A stretch of 62,504 nucleotides of DNA from positions 1-62,504 of the forward strand of contig JABANP010000301.1 in the NCBI GenBank assembly GCA_013115135.1, in the 5' to 3' direction. The notes beneath the pieces are model-generated. The model did no database searches. It was given only the letters and a program-made list of their open reading frames with translations, and was not told the origin of the DNA. This document shows positions 37,022 to 48,771 of the stretch, piece by piece (the stretch's first letter is position 1; each line of letters starts with the position of its first letter). The position numbers and the translations under genes are program-made. The DNA comes from Perkinsus olseni. Lineage: Eukaryota > Perkinsozoa > Perkinsida > Perkinsidae.

Positions 37022-37342
37022 ACGTCCCCCTGGGGGACGTACGGGTGGGACAGGTTCGATATCCACTTAGTACCAAAGAATCCGGTCACCCCCGTCGTTG
37101 GCCGGGGGCAAGAACCAAGACACGAGATTCTGTTCTTGCGTTTTCGCAAGATCTAGCCAAGTTTCCAATACCAAGTATCGAATACTTGGACTGTGGTGTT
37201 TCGTAATTTACGGATCGTGAAAACGCAAGATTAGAACCGTTCTAATAGAAAGGCGAGCTACCAGGCCCTTTCGGGTGATGAGACCGAGCAGTGCTTGGTC
37301 TCAGGTTGCGTCGCACTGGACCAGTGCGACTAGTGCCACTGG
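37022..37342. repeat. cluster of perfect short hairpins
   Basis: Closely spaced perfect inverted repeats include ACGTCCCCCtGGGGGACGT (37022-37040), TCTTGCGttttCGCAAGA (about 37136-37153), CCAAGTATcgaATACTTGG (37171-37189), ATTAGAACcGTTCTAAT (37230-37246) and GTCGCACTGG-a-CCAGTGCGAC (37310-37330). The stems are unrelated in sequence. Confidence 0.8.
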
Positions 37343-38400
37343 TCGAGGCATTTGAAAAAGACAGATTGTGGCTCACAGAGTTTGTAGATACAGTGCGATA
37401 CGCCCAATGCGAGGACACGGATGCATTGTGCAAGAACCGCGATTACTGTGAGACTCATAGTGTGGATTGGAGTTGTGCGCACGTCTTTTCTCTCTGCACA
37501 TTTGTGAACCCGAAGGACTTAGGAGTAACGCGCGAAGCGCGAGAAATTTTTCCATATTTTTCCATTGTTGCCATATTTTTCTCTGTTTTTCCATTTTTCC
37601 ATCTCCCCCACGATTCTTTCCATCGGCGGAGCTCCCTGGTCCTCAAGCTGGCTTCTGAAAACTGTACATTTTTATGTGGCTCGAGGCAGCAGAAGGTCGC
37701 CCTGATTCTCAAATAACGAGGCTCTTGGGTCAAGGACCTCGACGGCCCACGGGTACAAACCTATACCACCCTGTCAGGTCCTCGTGTCTTCAACTGTATG
37801 TAGAGAATATTCTAGTGCCAGCATTGCTCGAAGGAAAGAAGTGAGGCATACTCTGCTCTCAATCGGTCTCTTGTCCTGGAATCTTGTTACGTCTGGGTGG
37901 TCTGCTTTGATGACAGGTACAGGCACACAGAACTTCGAGAACAGCCTGGAAATGCCAGTCCAGCTGCCGACTCGGCTGCACCGGACCTCAGCAGTGCTTC
38001 GACCCCGCAAGAGCAGGGTAACGTAGAGTTAGCAGAACAAGCCGCTCGGGAGGATGATACGAATGAGCCGCAGACGGGACCGGGACAGCAGCAGGCCCCA
38101 AAACTGGATGTAAAACGTCCAGTTCCCTTTTGCACTCGGAGTCCGAGTCTCGGACTCTCCCTCGAGTGACCCGGATCATGCCAACTGAGTGATCATTCGG
38201 CGGATATTTCGTATAGGTACACTCCATCGTTTGGCTTGGTCAGGCAGAGCGAGTATGCGACACCCCGGGACTCGTGTACGTGGTGGGAGCAGAATGCTCT
38301 GTGGAATGATGACCAGCTGATTCTGAAACAGCCTGTGAAAGCATGCGTATATGATATACGGTACATGTCCGTGAATTGTTCATAGGAAACCCTCATTGAG
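37310..38400 (+). CDS. unrecognised spliced gene
   Basis: Three protein-like plus-strand exons are seen. The first is at about 37320-37520 (VEAFEKDRLWLTEFVDTVRY, then cysteine-rich CEDTDALCKNRDYCETH). The second is at about 37900-38110 (DRYRHTELREQPGNASPAAD, Ser/Glu/Gln-rich). The third is at about 38210-38335 (TPSFGLVRQSEYATPRDSCT then WWEQNALWNDDQLILKQP), ending at donor gtgaaagc. Phases between them are not resolved and no domain is recognised. A T-rich low-complexity stretch (37545-37605) lies in the presumed intron. Confidence 0.35.
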
Positions 38401-38860
38401 TAACTCTCATTGAGTTCACCCGTCAATCTAGTGAGCTTGGCGTTCTTCTTGTGTGAGTCCTTCTCTTTCTTCGTCTTCGGCAGTAGACTGCCTGCCGAAC
38501 TGCGCCAAACTGTGTTACATTTCGTAACGGGTTGAATCCTGGGAAGAAGAACTCTCAGTCTTACTAATGTCTTACTAAGACATGACTGAGTCATACGGAT
38601 AGGATGCATCACATGAAAAGCAGTTTTCTAAAACTGCCTCAGAGGCAGTAATAATCCAGAGTCGGGATTATTTGAATGTGCGGCGCCTTTTCCAGTGAGA
38701 CTCGGGCAACAGCAACAAGACATTGTTTTTTGTAATAAAACGTCATCTCATCTAAATTGAGACTTCATGGAACCTACCAAGTTAGAGGTTACGTACGAGG
38801 TTACGTATGAGTTATTGGGGGGCTCGTAGATTGCCTACGACCCCGTAGGCTACGAGTTTC
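38101..38860. repeat. cluster of perfect short hairpins
   Basis: Examples are GAGTCCGAGtCTCGGACTC (38139-38157), CGTATATgATATACG (about 38343-38357), ATGTCTTactAAGACAT (about 38568), and three back-to-back at 38620-38672 (GCAGTTTTctAAAACTGC; ACTGCCTCaGAGGCAGT; AATAATCC...GGATTATT). A nested cruciform-like pair lies at about 38827-38860 (CTCGTAG...CTACGAG around GCCTACGacccCGTAGGC). Confidence 0.8.
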
Positions 38861-38990
38861 CGCGGACCACAGCAGCTCACTCCGTCGAAGCAGGGCGCTT
38901 TTTCGGATAGTGGGAATATTCTTCAGTTGGAAGTTTTGACATACTAATCAAAGGAAGTGTCGCTAAGGATGGTGTCGCCGCCACTTCCGC

Positions 38991-40064
<1,074 letters not shown>

Positions 40065-41300
40065 CTACCAAGGAGAGATCGTGCTTGTACTAAGCAGGGC
40101 TTGATGCCCTGCTTGCAGTGTTAGACTGCGTGTCCTAGACAGGGGCGGCAGCTCAGGCGCCAGAACTATGACAGCCACTGAGATGCGTTGGCACCAAGTT
40201 GGTGTGCAAGCGGAACACTGCTCCCGTCGAGCAAGGACCCTGAGTCAGTATGACCTGTAATTTTGCTAATATTAGGGATGTTACCATCGACATAGGTGCG
40301 TTCGTGAATCTACCAGATTTCCACGCGAGTACGGCTTTTTATGATGTTACGGTATTGTTGCAGACGGGTTGTTCAAAATGCTGGAGCGGTTTCGAACCTC
40401 GTCGTGGCTATGTATTGAGGGCTGCACGGTAAAGCCTTCACTGAGGGTTCTCTTGTTGGCTTTTAAGGTTTCCACTCGAAGTAGCGAGCGGGTAATCATA
40501 TATCGCTCGAATATATCGCATATATCGCTACTAGCGCCGCTCAAATCGCTTCTCGAATGGCTAGACTAGCAATAATTCCACCTTACTGCAAGGTCCTTAC
40601 ATGATCCATATGCTGGTCGTTGATCACAACTAGGCTGTAAAGATGATGTAAATGGAATGAAAAGCATCTTAAACTAAGATTCTTAATTGCAACATCCCAT
40701 ATGAATCTGAAGGCCGAAAACCAGAACGAGTCAGATTTTCACTATTTCCATTACTCTACAGCACTTCTCAGCACGCCAGGGGATACGCCGATACGATACG
40801 CCCCCATTCCACTCGAGATAGTCTCGACGGTGACGATCTTCTCTGGTCATGATAAGAGATGAGACTTCTCCTCATAAGAGAAAGTAAAAGAACAACAATG
40901 CGGCGGCATCAAGTCGCCCCTACTTCCTCTTCTAATCCCCACAGACAATCGCACCTCACTAAACCTCACGAAACTCAACCCACATCATCGTCAATCGATA
41001 ACGTGATAAGGTATGAGTTCGGGTAAGGTTAGTGAGTTATGACATCTTTGCTCGATCTTTTTTTGTTTTGCCGTCTCGCTTATAAGGCGCAAACGGCCGT
41101 GTATTAGGTCGCCTTCTCTTAGGAGCTCCTTGATACCTAAGGCTGTGTATACAGGCCGGTATACTTAGGCGGTGGAAAGAGCGTCTTTCCAATAGCTATC
41201 CACCTAACTTTCATCACTCGCCGCTTCCCGCCGCTGAGCTTGGATCTCCGCTGCTGCTCGCAACTGTGTTGCGAGTTGCGGCAATCCGCAGCAAGCATTC
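40065..41300. other. no gene recognised
   Basis: No exon is supported. Hairpins occur at 40092-40114 (AAGCAGGGCttgatGCCCTGCTT) and about 41256-41274 (CTCGCAACtgtGTTGCGAG). Confidence 0.4.
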
Positions 41301-41345
41301 TAAAGTAAGTGATGACTATCATTGTGACTACGACATCATCACAAT

Positions 41346-41545
41346 TCACTTGCAGAGCGTCAAACGCCTCCTGTTTGAAGAAGACCAATGTGTTGCCGAC
41401 TTGAAAGAGACGTTACCCCTTACGGTAACACAGAGTGCCACGAATCGCTGTCTCCTTTCTGTTCGGAACAGCCTGTTCCTCGCCTTTGGGAGGAGCTCGC
41501 GGCATGCTTCGAACGCATCTCGATGGGCATCGTGAACACAGACTA
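41346..41545 (+). repeat. repeated coding-like module, copy 1
   Basis: An exon-like stretch after acceptor acttgcag (SVKRLLFEEDQCVADLKETL) is followed by a segment at 41455-41575 that is nearly identical to 46540-46660: gttcggaacagcctgttcct, ggaggagctcgcggcatgct, gcggttcatgactatgaacc. In one frame both copies encode CSEQPVPRxWEELAACFERI then xMGIVNT. It is a dispersed repeat, perhaps a fragment of a mobile-element gene. Confidence 0.6.
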
Positions 41546-43324
41546 AGGTCACAGCGGTTCATGACTATGAACCCAAAGACTTCGGGCTGAAGTCTGGAGC
41601 CGAAGTCCCTCCGCTAAGCAGAGGGAGGAATTTTCATCATTTTTCGCCACTCTTCATGGACCATGACTGTCGAGCTGTCGCTTCTACTCCTCTGGTCCGC
41701 GTCTACTCAACTCAATGCATTAAATGTATGCAAACTCGGTCCACCTTGCGGAGATGTTATGGCCTCGCGGCCCACGAGTCGCGGGCCCCTCATTCATGGG
41801 GTCTCACTGCTGCCTTTACTCCCCTACTTTGAGGCTCCTCTGGTTGTCTTTCTCAACGTGTAATCGTTGTAGACTGATGTTCCACACCTTATGTACATAG
41901 CCACAAAGTTTTATAACGGTAGCGGAAAAGTATTTGCAAAGATGAAGCTCGATAACAGAGTGTACTTGCCGAGATGTTCCAAGCATGTGGGTACCATTCC
42001 GGGTCCACATCGGGCGTTTGTGAATGAAAGGACAAAGTGAAGGCTAACGATCAAATCAGAGTTACGATCGTACATAAGATTTGTTGTACAACGAGAATTA
42101 TGCCTTCAAGGCATTGCCTTGAGATGAACCGCCATGTTTCTTTAATATCACAGACACTTCTCTCGGATTTCCAATCGGAAATTGAATTCATGGTTGAAAT
42201 GAAAAGCTCAATCCCAACAAAACGGAGAAGAAAAAGCTAGATGCCACATAAGTTACGTCTGAGTAGACAGATATTGTCTTACTAGCGATGTTCGAAATGG
42301 AAAAGAATCTTCCCTTCCAATGTATATCCGCTTGGATATACTGTATGCGATTCCGAAGTGAGGTGTATCACACCTCTGCTATAGTCTTGTCAAGAGCGTC
42401 ACATACTCAGGCTCGAACTCCGGAAGAAATTATCGTCCTATACAATTTCTTGGGAAGAAGATTCGGCAGGAAACTCCTTCCTACATTCCATCCTGGTCAA
42501 GGACTCCTGGAACATGTTCTTGCTTCCAAGGCTTGGATTCCAAGCAGTTGAAAATGCCGCACTAAGCATGATCAATCTTCATAACTTGTGCACACTAGAG
42601 GACCTCTAGTAGAGGTGCACACTAGAGGGAAGTGAACTGACGTAGTCGACAAGGATGAAGTAAGTGCTCTTCTATCCAGTGTCACTTTTGCATAGTGCCT
42701 TTCCACAGAACCTTTCTTTGGAAAGTTTCCAAGGAAATTTCCAGATTTCTTCGGAAGCCAGGTTTTTTGGAAAGTTTCTTAAAGGAACTTTCTGAACATG
42801 AGAAAATTTCAGAACAGGAGATTGGCCTTATCATCATGCACAGCTCCTCGAAGGGAGCGGCAAGTTCTTTTCGCTCTACAATGTAGACATGTGGAGTCTA
42901 CATGTCACCGTGACATCCTCACATAAAAAGCATTCAATGTGGGAGGAACCGAGCTATTCGGTTGTTCTGCTCTGATTAGTCAACCTGAAACGATATAGCT
43001 GTCTGCTGCTTCGGTAATCGATGTCGAACCATCTTTATCGCTCAGTGAACACTAACATTACCTCACTCGCATACGATCCGTAGTGGCACGAGTTTCAAGT
43101 TGAAGTTCGGGAGTGATGGGTCTTCTGTGGAAGCTTTGAACGAAAAATCCATCACCCTCAGAGTTCACCGCATGGATTAGGGCTTCACATGATAACTTTA
43201 GACGACGAATGCGAAAAACTAATGATGAGAAGAGCTCTTTCCACTGAAGTTTCCCGGTCCAACACAACACTATTGCGGGAGCAATTTCCAAAAACAAGAA
43301 TAGAACTGATAGCGTAAAAGAAAC
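41546..43324. other. hairpin-rich spacer with short unrecognised frames
   Basis: Short frames at 42037-42240 and 42288-42551 (RTPEEIIVLYNFLGRRFGRK) could be exons but have no recognised domain. Perfect hairpins are frequent: TCAAGGCattGCCTTGA (about 42107), GTATATCCgcttGGATATAC (about 42320), GAGGTGTatcACACCTC (about 42360), ACTAGAGGaCCTCTAGT (about 42596), TGTAGACatgtggaGTCTACA (about 42883) and ATGTCACcGTGACAT (about 42901). Confidence 0.5.
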
Positions 43325-45346
43325 TCAAGTCTGTACATTCATTCCCAAATCTTCGACATCACTAAAAGTATCACTGCTACCACTACTACTACTACTGCAA
43401 TAACTACTATCACTTGTATCTTGTAACTCAGCTGTGGAATGAAGTATATTCGAAACATCTTCTGTAGTAACAACATAGTCGGACTTACTTCCGCGAAGGG
43501 CAATCTCCCTGGATACCTTCTTAATGGCCATTTCCTTGTACTCATCGCAAACCTCGTTTTTCTTTTTGATGATCGCCAAGTTATAACGCGCGCATAAAGC
43601 TGGAAAGCCTGTCTTCCGAAAAACGTCCCTATATTTTACTGCATCTCTTCGAAAATCTGGATGACCTCCTTCAATAGCTTTAGTTCTAACCACTTTTGCA
43701 AAGCCACGCCAATATTGTACATTTCTTGCTGGATTGGAGAATAAGAACCACTTTCCAAATTTTTCATATGGAGCTTGAATCGAGCTCCACGCGGTCTCAA
43801 CCATCAAATCTCCAACCCAATCTGGGTACTTGCGGCCCCGACCGCCCTTTCTTTTTGCTTTAGCTTTGGCAACTGCTCTCGGTGATACCCTTGGCGGTTT
43901 TTGTGGTGGTGAAGAGCGAGTACTCGGCTTAAATGCAATCTGCCCGCGATTATTTGAACCTACAGAAACCAGCCTGGAATGCAGGGTGGCTGAAGGCTGA
44001 GGAAGAATCATTCTTCCCTTCCCCAATAATTCCCGTTTTAGTTCCCGGGAATAATGGCCGGTGTGGAAGGGGACGAATAGACCTCATTTGGGGAACTATC
44101 ACAAAAATCGCCCTTCGCCCATGAAAACCCAAAATCAAAGCCCGGAAAACGCTGAGGAACCTTTTTGGCAGCCCTCTTGTCCGCTAGGCCAGAGAAAATT
44201 AGTGTAATGATCTTGAGCCCTGTCATTTTTCACGATTCACCCGTTCGGGGGTACACTCATCGAAGAGCGCAAGTACTGGGGCCCCTAGTATGCTATCCGC
44301 TATCTAGCCTCTTATCATCATCGACACAACCGGTCGGACCGGTGAGGCACGTTTTCATCGTAGCGGAGGCGTTTTATATGAACATGATAGCAACAAAGGC
44401 AGGAGTCGCTCAGAAATGCAGGTTCGTCGATATTTCATACATAATTTGTATAATTCCCGAAAAGGCAGATATTATTCCCCGAAATAATTCCTTTCTTCCC
44501 TTCCCCGGGAATATTCCCGGGAACTATGGGAATAATTCCCCACTTTCAGCCACCCTGCTGGAATGTGCGAACTTGACCAACGGTGATATGACCCTCACCT
44601 GAAAGCTCTCGTACCCTTCCGAGCTCGCAACAAAAGTAATTGAAATGATTGTGACCAAGTAATAATGCGTCCTTGCCTATCTCTGCAACAACATCCAAAC
44701 CCTGTCTTCTCGCGTGTTCGGTCAAGTCGCAGCAGGCCTTAATCGCTTCATCAACCTCTATGGCAACTGCTCTCGGTGATACCCTTGGCGGTGTTTGTGG
44801 TGGTGAAGAGCGAGTACTCGGCTTAAATGCAATCTGCCCGCGATTATTTGAACCTACAGAAACCAGCCTGGAATGTGCGAACTTGACCAACGGTGATATG
44901 ACCCTCACCTGAAAGCTCTCGTACCCTTCCGAGCTCGCAACAAAAGTAATTGAAATGACTGTGACCAAGTGATAATGCGTCCTTGCCTATCTCTGCAACA
45001 ACATCCAAACCCTGTCTTCTCGCGCGTTCGGTCAAGTCGCAGCAGGCCTTAACCGCTTTATCAACCTCTATGGATTGGACAAACTACAATAACACGAAAT
45101 TTCCAAGAATACGACAAATATGATATTCACCTGGGACTCGTCCTTGGACATGGTACCTGTACCAACTTCCACGTCTGACTCTGGCGTAGCTATCTGACCC
45201 TCTCGTCCTAAAGCTCGAATGTCTCCAGATACAAAGGCGGACTTGCTGTTACCGGAAGGAGTCTGATCGGAAGGCTGAAGGAGGAAGATGGAAATAAACG
45301 ATTGTATTTTTGACATAGCGATATTATTGACTTGCCTCTTGTTCAC
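43325..45346 (-). CDS. basic nuclear-type protein with internal exon duplication
   Basis: Four exons on the minus strand fit perfectly in phase: 45346-45131, 45083-44909, 44853-44599 and 43959-43325. Together they make 426 codons plus stop. Exons 2-3 contain a duplicated block (VDKAVKACCDLTERARRQGL ... HFNYFCCELGRVRELSG, then SNNRGQIAFKPSTRSSPPQ). This comes from a 310-bp tandem duplication. The third intron (43960-44598, 639 nt) is the second (44854-44908, 55 nt) plus a hAT-like insertion. The C-terminal part has a basic cluster (KAKAKRKGGRGRK, a possible nuclear signal), a Trp-rich segment (PDWVGDLMVETAWSSIQ; YWRGFAKVVRTKAIEGG) and a Ser-rich tail. No domain is recognised. The Trp/basic region may bind DNA (guess). 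Confidence 0.75.
43982..44557. mobile_element. non-autonomous hAT-like element (576 bp)
   Basis: Terminal inverted repeats are CAGGGTGGCTGAAGG on the left and CTTTCAGCCACCCTG on the right, flanked by an 8-bp target duplication, CTGGAATG (43974-43981 and 44558-44565). CAGGG-type ends and 8-bp duplications are hAT hallmarks. The pre-insertion sequence survives in the duplicated intron at about 44868-44880. The interior has TTCCCGGGAA palindromes near both ends and no transposase. It sits in an intron of the minus-strand gene. Confidence 0.92.
44454..45071. repeat. 310-bp tandem duplication inside a gene
   Basis: Two copies are offset by 310 bp (compare caacctctat ending at 44761 and at 45071, and accctcacctgaaagctctc at 44591 and 44901). 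The unit spans one exon end, an intron and the next exon start. The copy nearer the 3' end of the gene is split by the hAT-like element, and its remainder lies at 43873-43981. Confidence 0.85.
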
Positions 45347-45578
45347 TCCTCAGGTGAGACTCGCGATGGCTTGTACTTGCAGGCATTACGACTTAGGATA
45401 AATTCTTCGCAAAAGATAAAAATGGGACAGCCATACGCAGTGGGATAGGAAACATCTTACTCTTATTCAGTTTTCTGTCGCTATATAGATAATCGATTCC
45501 CTAAGCGGAGCGCATAGATAACACAATGGATGTCTCCAAGGGATAATGGGGACAAGGAACGCAGTGGAGAGAGGACCA

Positions 45579-46182
45579 TTCCATTATTCTATTCCATTAT
45601 TCCATTCCATTACTCCATTCCATTATTCCATTCCATTATTCCATTCCATTATTCCATTCCATTATTCCATTCCATTATTCCATTCCATTATTCCATTCCA
45701 TTATTCCATTCCATTATTCCATTCCATCATTCCATTCCATCATTCCATTCCATTATTCCATTCCATTATTCCATTCCATTATTCCATTCCATTATTCCAT
45801 TCCATTATTCCATTCCATCATTCTATTCCATTATTCCATTCCGTTATTCCATTCCGTTATTCCATTCCTTTATTCCATCCCATTATTCCATTCCATTATT
45901 CCATTCCATTATTCCATTCCATTATTCCATTCCGTTATTCCATTCCGTCATTCCATTCCATTATTCCATTCCATTATTCCATTCCATTATTCCATTCCAT
46001 TATTCCATTCCATTATTCCATTCCATTATTCCATTCCATTATTCCATTCCATTATTCCATTCCATTATTCCATTCCATTATTCCATTCCATTATTCCATT
46101 CCATTATTCCATTCCGTTATTCCATTCCTTTATTCCATTCCATTATTCCATTCCATTATTCCATTTTATTATTCCATTCCAA
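45579..46182. repeat. 13-bp minisatellite (ATTATTCCATTCC)n
   Basis: About 46 units of a 13-bp repeat with occasional C or G variants. Because 13 is not a multiple of 3, each frame cycles through the same 13-residue pattern (HYSIPLFHSIIPF). The open frames through it are therefore an artefact and not a gene. Confidence 0.95.
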
Positions 46183-46185
46183 TAA

Positions 46186-46423
46186 TATGAACCTAATGGC
46201 CGAAAACAATACTAACCATATTTTCGCTATCACCTCTGACTCTATAGCACCTCTCGTTTATCCACTGATTTGGGTTTCGGCTATTACAACACACAAAGTT
46301 CAAGGATGTACCTGCGAGACTGAAAGTTTCGTCATCTATGCAGATACCCCAAGTTGGATCGAACAAGACTTTCTACGTGGCCTTAACCAGAATGCGTCAC
46401 TCGCATCAATTGAGTGCAATTGA
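46186..46423 (+). pseudogene. Pif1-type helicase C-terminal fragment
   Basis: Directly after the minisatellite a frame reads YPLIWVSAITTHKVQGCTCE, which resembles motif V/VI of Pif1-family helicases (usual form PLxLAWAxTIHKSQGxT). It then runs on (FVIYADTPSWIEQDFLRGL) to a stop at 46421-46423. Only the C-terminal helicase motif is present. Fragments like this are common remnants of Helitron or Pif1-bearing elements. It is a likely relic, although a spliced gene upstream of the repeat cannot be excluded. Confidence 0.55.
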
Positions 46424-46499
46424 CTCCATCGAGTCAATTGCTTTTTGGTCTTTTTGGCTGTCCATACACTAAGATATCACTGAAGGCACGATCTCATAC

Positions 46500-46680
46500 A
46501 GTAATACAGAGTTCCATGAATCGCTCATCCCTGTCTCGTTGCTGTTCGGAACAGCCTGTTCCTCGTGTTTGGGAGGAGCTCGCGGCATGCTTCGAGCGCA
46601 TCATGATGGGCATCGTGAACACAAGACTCTTGTCACAGCGGTTCATGACTATGAACCCGAACTTCGGGTACCGAAGATAT
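46500..46680 (+). repeat. repeated coding-like module, copy 2
   Basis: The second copy of the segment at 41440-41590 encodes CSEQPVPRVWEELAACFERI then MMGIVNTRLLSQRFMTMNP. It lies just downstream of the Pif1-type fragment, so both may derive from one mobile element. Confidence 0.6.
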
Positions 46681-46745
46681 GGTAAATCAACCCGGCGATG
46701 TGCCCTCGAGAAGCCTCGGAAATTACCGAAAGCCTCTCGGGAAGC

Positions 46746-46795
46746 CTAAACTCTCCTGCTCCTTTCGGTCGGCTGAGAGGAGCAGGAGAGTTTAG
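46746..46795. repeat. foldback element with 18-bp perfect stem
   Basis: CTAAACTCTCCTGCTCCT (46746-46763) and its exact reverse complement (46778-46795) flank a 14-nt loop. It is the longest perfect stem seen in the window. It could be a terminator-like or foldback structure in RNA. Confidence 0.85.
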
Positions 46796-46919
46796 ACTTC
46801 TCTCTTCAAGTCGCTTCAGAAGATCAAGGACAATTTCAATCTCATCAAGAAATTGCCGAGACACTTCGCAAGGGCAGCTGGGACGGGTAAGTCGTAACAC
46901 GTTAATATTGTTAACTTAA

Positions 46920-47344
46920 CATAGGGCGTGAACAGCGCAACCAAGAGCGGCCGTTCTCGCAGGTTTTCCGACATAATGAAAGAAAAGGCACAAGATCTGG
47001 AGCCATCATATGGAGACTCAAATATCGTCGATATTATATCGAGACTCACATCGGAACTGTTCTAGCCACTCTTGAACGAGCTGAACCAACAATTTCAGCA
47101 AGACACCTTTACACACTTTTCTGCAATCATGAAGATGCACGAAGTTTATATGCGACAAGGATAGCAGGCGAAGCTTGAGTGATTAGTCTTTCTTAACCTT
47201 GAATCGTCTCGTAGGCGCCGTTATGCTGAGAAATTTTCGTACTGAAAAGCACCTAAAGAGTCTCTACCAAATACGAACTCAATCGTGACCTTCGTAGCAT
47301 GCGAACAACAAGACCAAGATTGGGAGCACGAGACCGGTTACTTC
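46920..47344. other. no gene recognised
   Basis: Short frames only. The segment includes the left target duplication of the downstream hAT-like element. Confidence 0.4.
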
Positions 47345-48763
47345 CAGGGTTGTCGTTTTTGGGAAAAAAAGTTCGCATTTCCCGGGAAGATAAAACTCCG
47401 TCTACGATCTCGCTAGCTCGCGAACCAGACAGTGGGAAGCGACGCAAGCAAGCAAGCTCCAGTGGAGCTGCTCCACAGACAGAGGGGCGAGACCATCCCA
47501 GGGGATGGAGAGCCTCGATGGCTGACCCCCATTGTCAGAGCTGTACTTGGTCAGTCGTTAACCACTCTCTTCCGCTCCGAGACTCTTCCCCAAAATGCTT
47601 CCTTGGATTTCGTACCTCTCTCTTGGAATTTGGGAATCACCCTCGAAGCAGTGTTTCGGGAGCACCGTTTCCGCATGAGCGGGCAGTCTTTTGCTCGTAA
47701 GATAATGTAACTGTTATTTTCTCATCGAATCCAATAGTTCGTCTATCCAAGATTGGCCGTAGCTTACAGACCACTGGTCTGTAAGTTGTTCACCGCCGGT
47801 GCTTCTCTCAGCATTGATTTAGGCGGAGGTCTTTCGCTCTTCCTTGAATTGACTATATCTGCGATACTCCGGCTACTTTTGAGAGAATGGGAGAGGCCAG
47901 AGATTGGTCAAGTGCGCAAGATAATCCCTACGAATGGGAGTACGATTGTTCGTCCGGACTATCCCTTGAGTCTTGCCACAACACGGATGTGCGTGTTGTG
48001 GACTGTGGTGCCAGCTCGGAGCCCAGAAGACAGCGAGATATTGCGAACCGCCGGCAGGCGGTTAGAAAAAAAACAGTGGGGAAAGTTTCCCGGGAATTTT
48101 CCGGGAAATTCCCGGGAAATTCCATTCCGAGAAACTTTGTTTCATCGGCGTAAAACCTGCGCGATCTCGCCTCGCGTTGGGCTTGCGTGCGTAAGCCCAC
48201 ACGTCACGCAGTGACGCGGAGTAGCGTATGTTCATGTCGCTAGTTCCCTGTGGATCTCGCCATGTCGAGCATCGCGGATGCTCGACTTGGTGGTTTTCGA
48301 GCCCAGCCGGTCCCGCCCGTCAGCCGAGGGGTCAGCCATCGAGGCTCTCCATCCCCTGGGATGGTCCCGCCCCTCTGTCTGTGGAGCTTGCTTGCTTGCG
48401 TCCACACGCTTCCTTGGATATTGGGCCTTTCTCTTGGATTTTGTACTTCACCCCTGCTTCGATCGTCACAGTTCGGGCGAGCGAGATTCTGCCCGCGCGA
48501 CACGTGTCGCACGCGCCCGAAAATGATAAACTGCTATTTGTTCAACATTTGGAATGCGCATGGGTATGGATTAAGCTGTATTGGTCTTCAGAGTGCTCCA
48601 TTTACATGGAGGTTGAATATTTGCAACATACTCTTCGCAAAATGGCCGAAAAACACGATTTTTTTGAAATTTCCCGGGAAAAACGGCCGAGAGCGTTCCC
48701 GGGAACAAGTTCCCGGGAAATTTCCCGGGAAAGGGAAATCGTTTCCCAAAGCCGACAACCCTG
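47345..48763. mobile_element. hAT-like element (1419 bp)
   Basis: The ends CAGGGTTGTCG and CGACAACCCTG are perfect inverted repeats and are flanked by an exact 8-bp duplication GTTACTTC (47337-47344 and 48764-48771). Subterminal TTCCCGGGAA palindromes are dense near both ends (47370-47385, 48086-48122, 48672-48730) and are shared with the element at 43982-44557. Inside are large inverted segments (about 47440-47530 against about 48320-48405) and a 10-bp hairpin at 47763-47785. No transposase frame is recognised, so it is non-autonomous or decayed. Confidence 0.9.
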
Positions 48764-48771
48764 GTTACTTC

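Noticed and set aside
45530..46190. Long open frames through the ATTATTCCATTCC minisatellite.
   Set aside because: All frames stay open because of the repeat itself. The 13-residue periodic product is an artefact.
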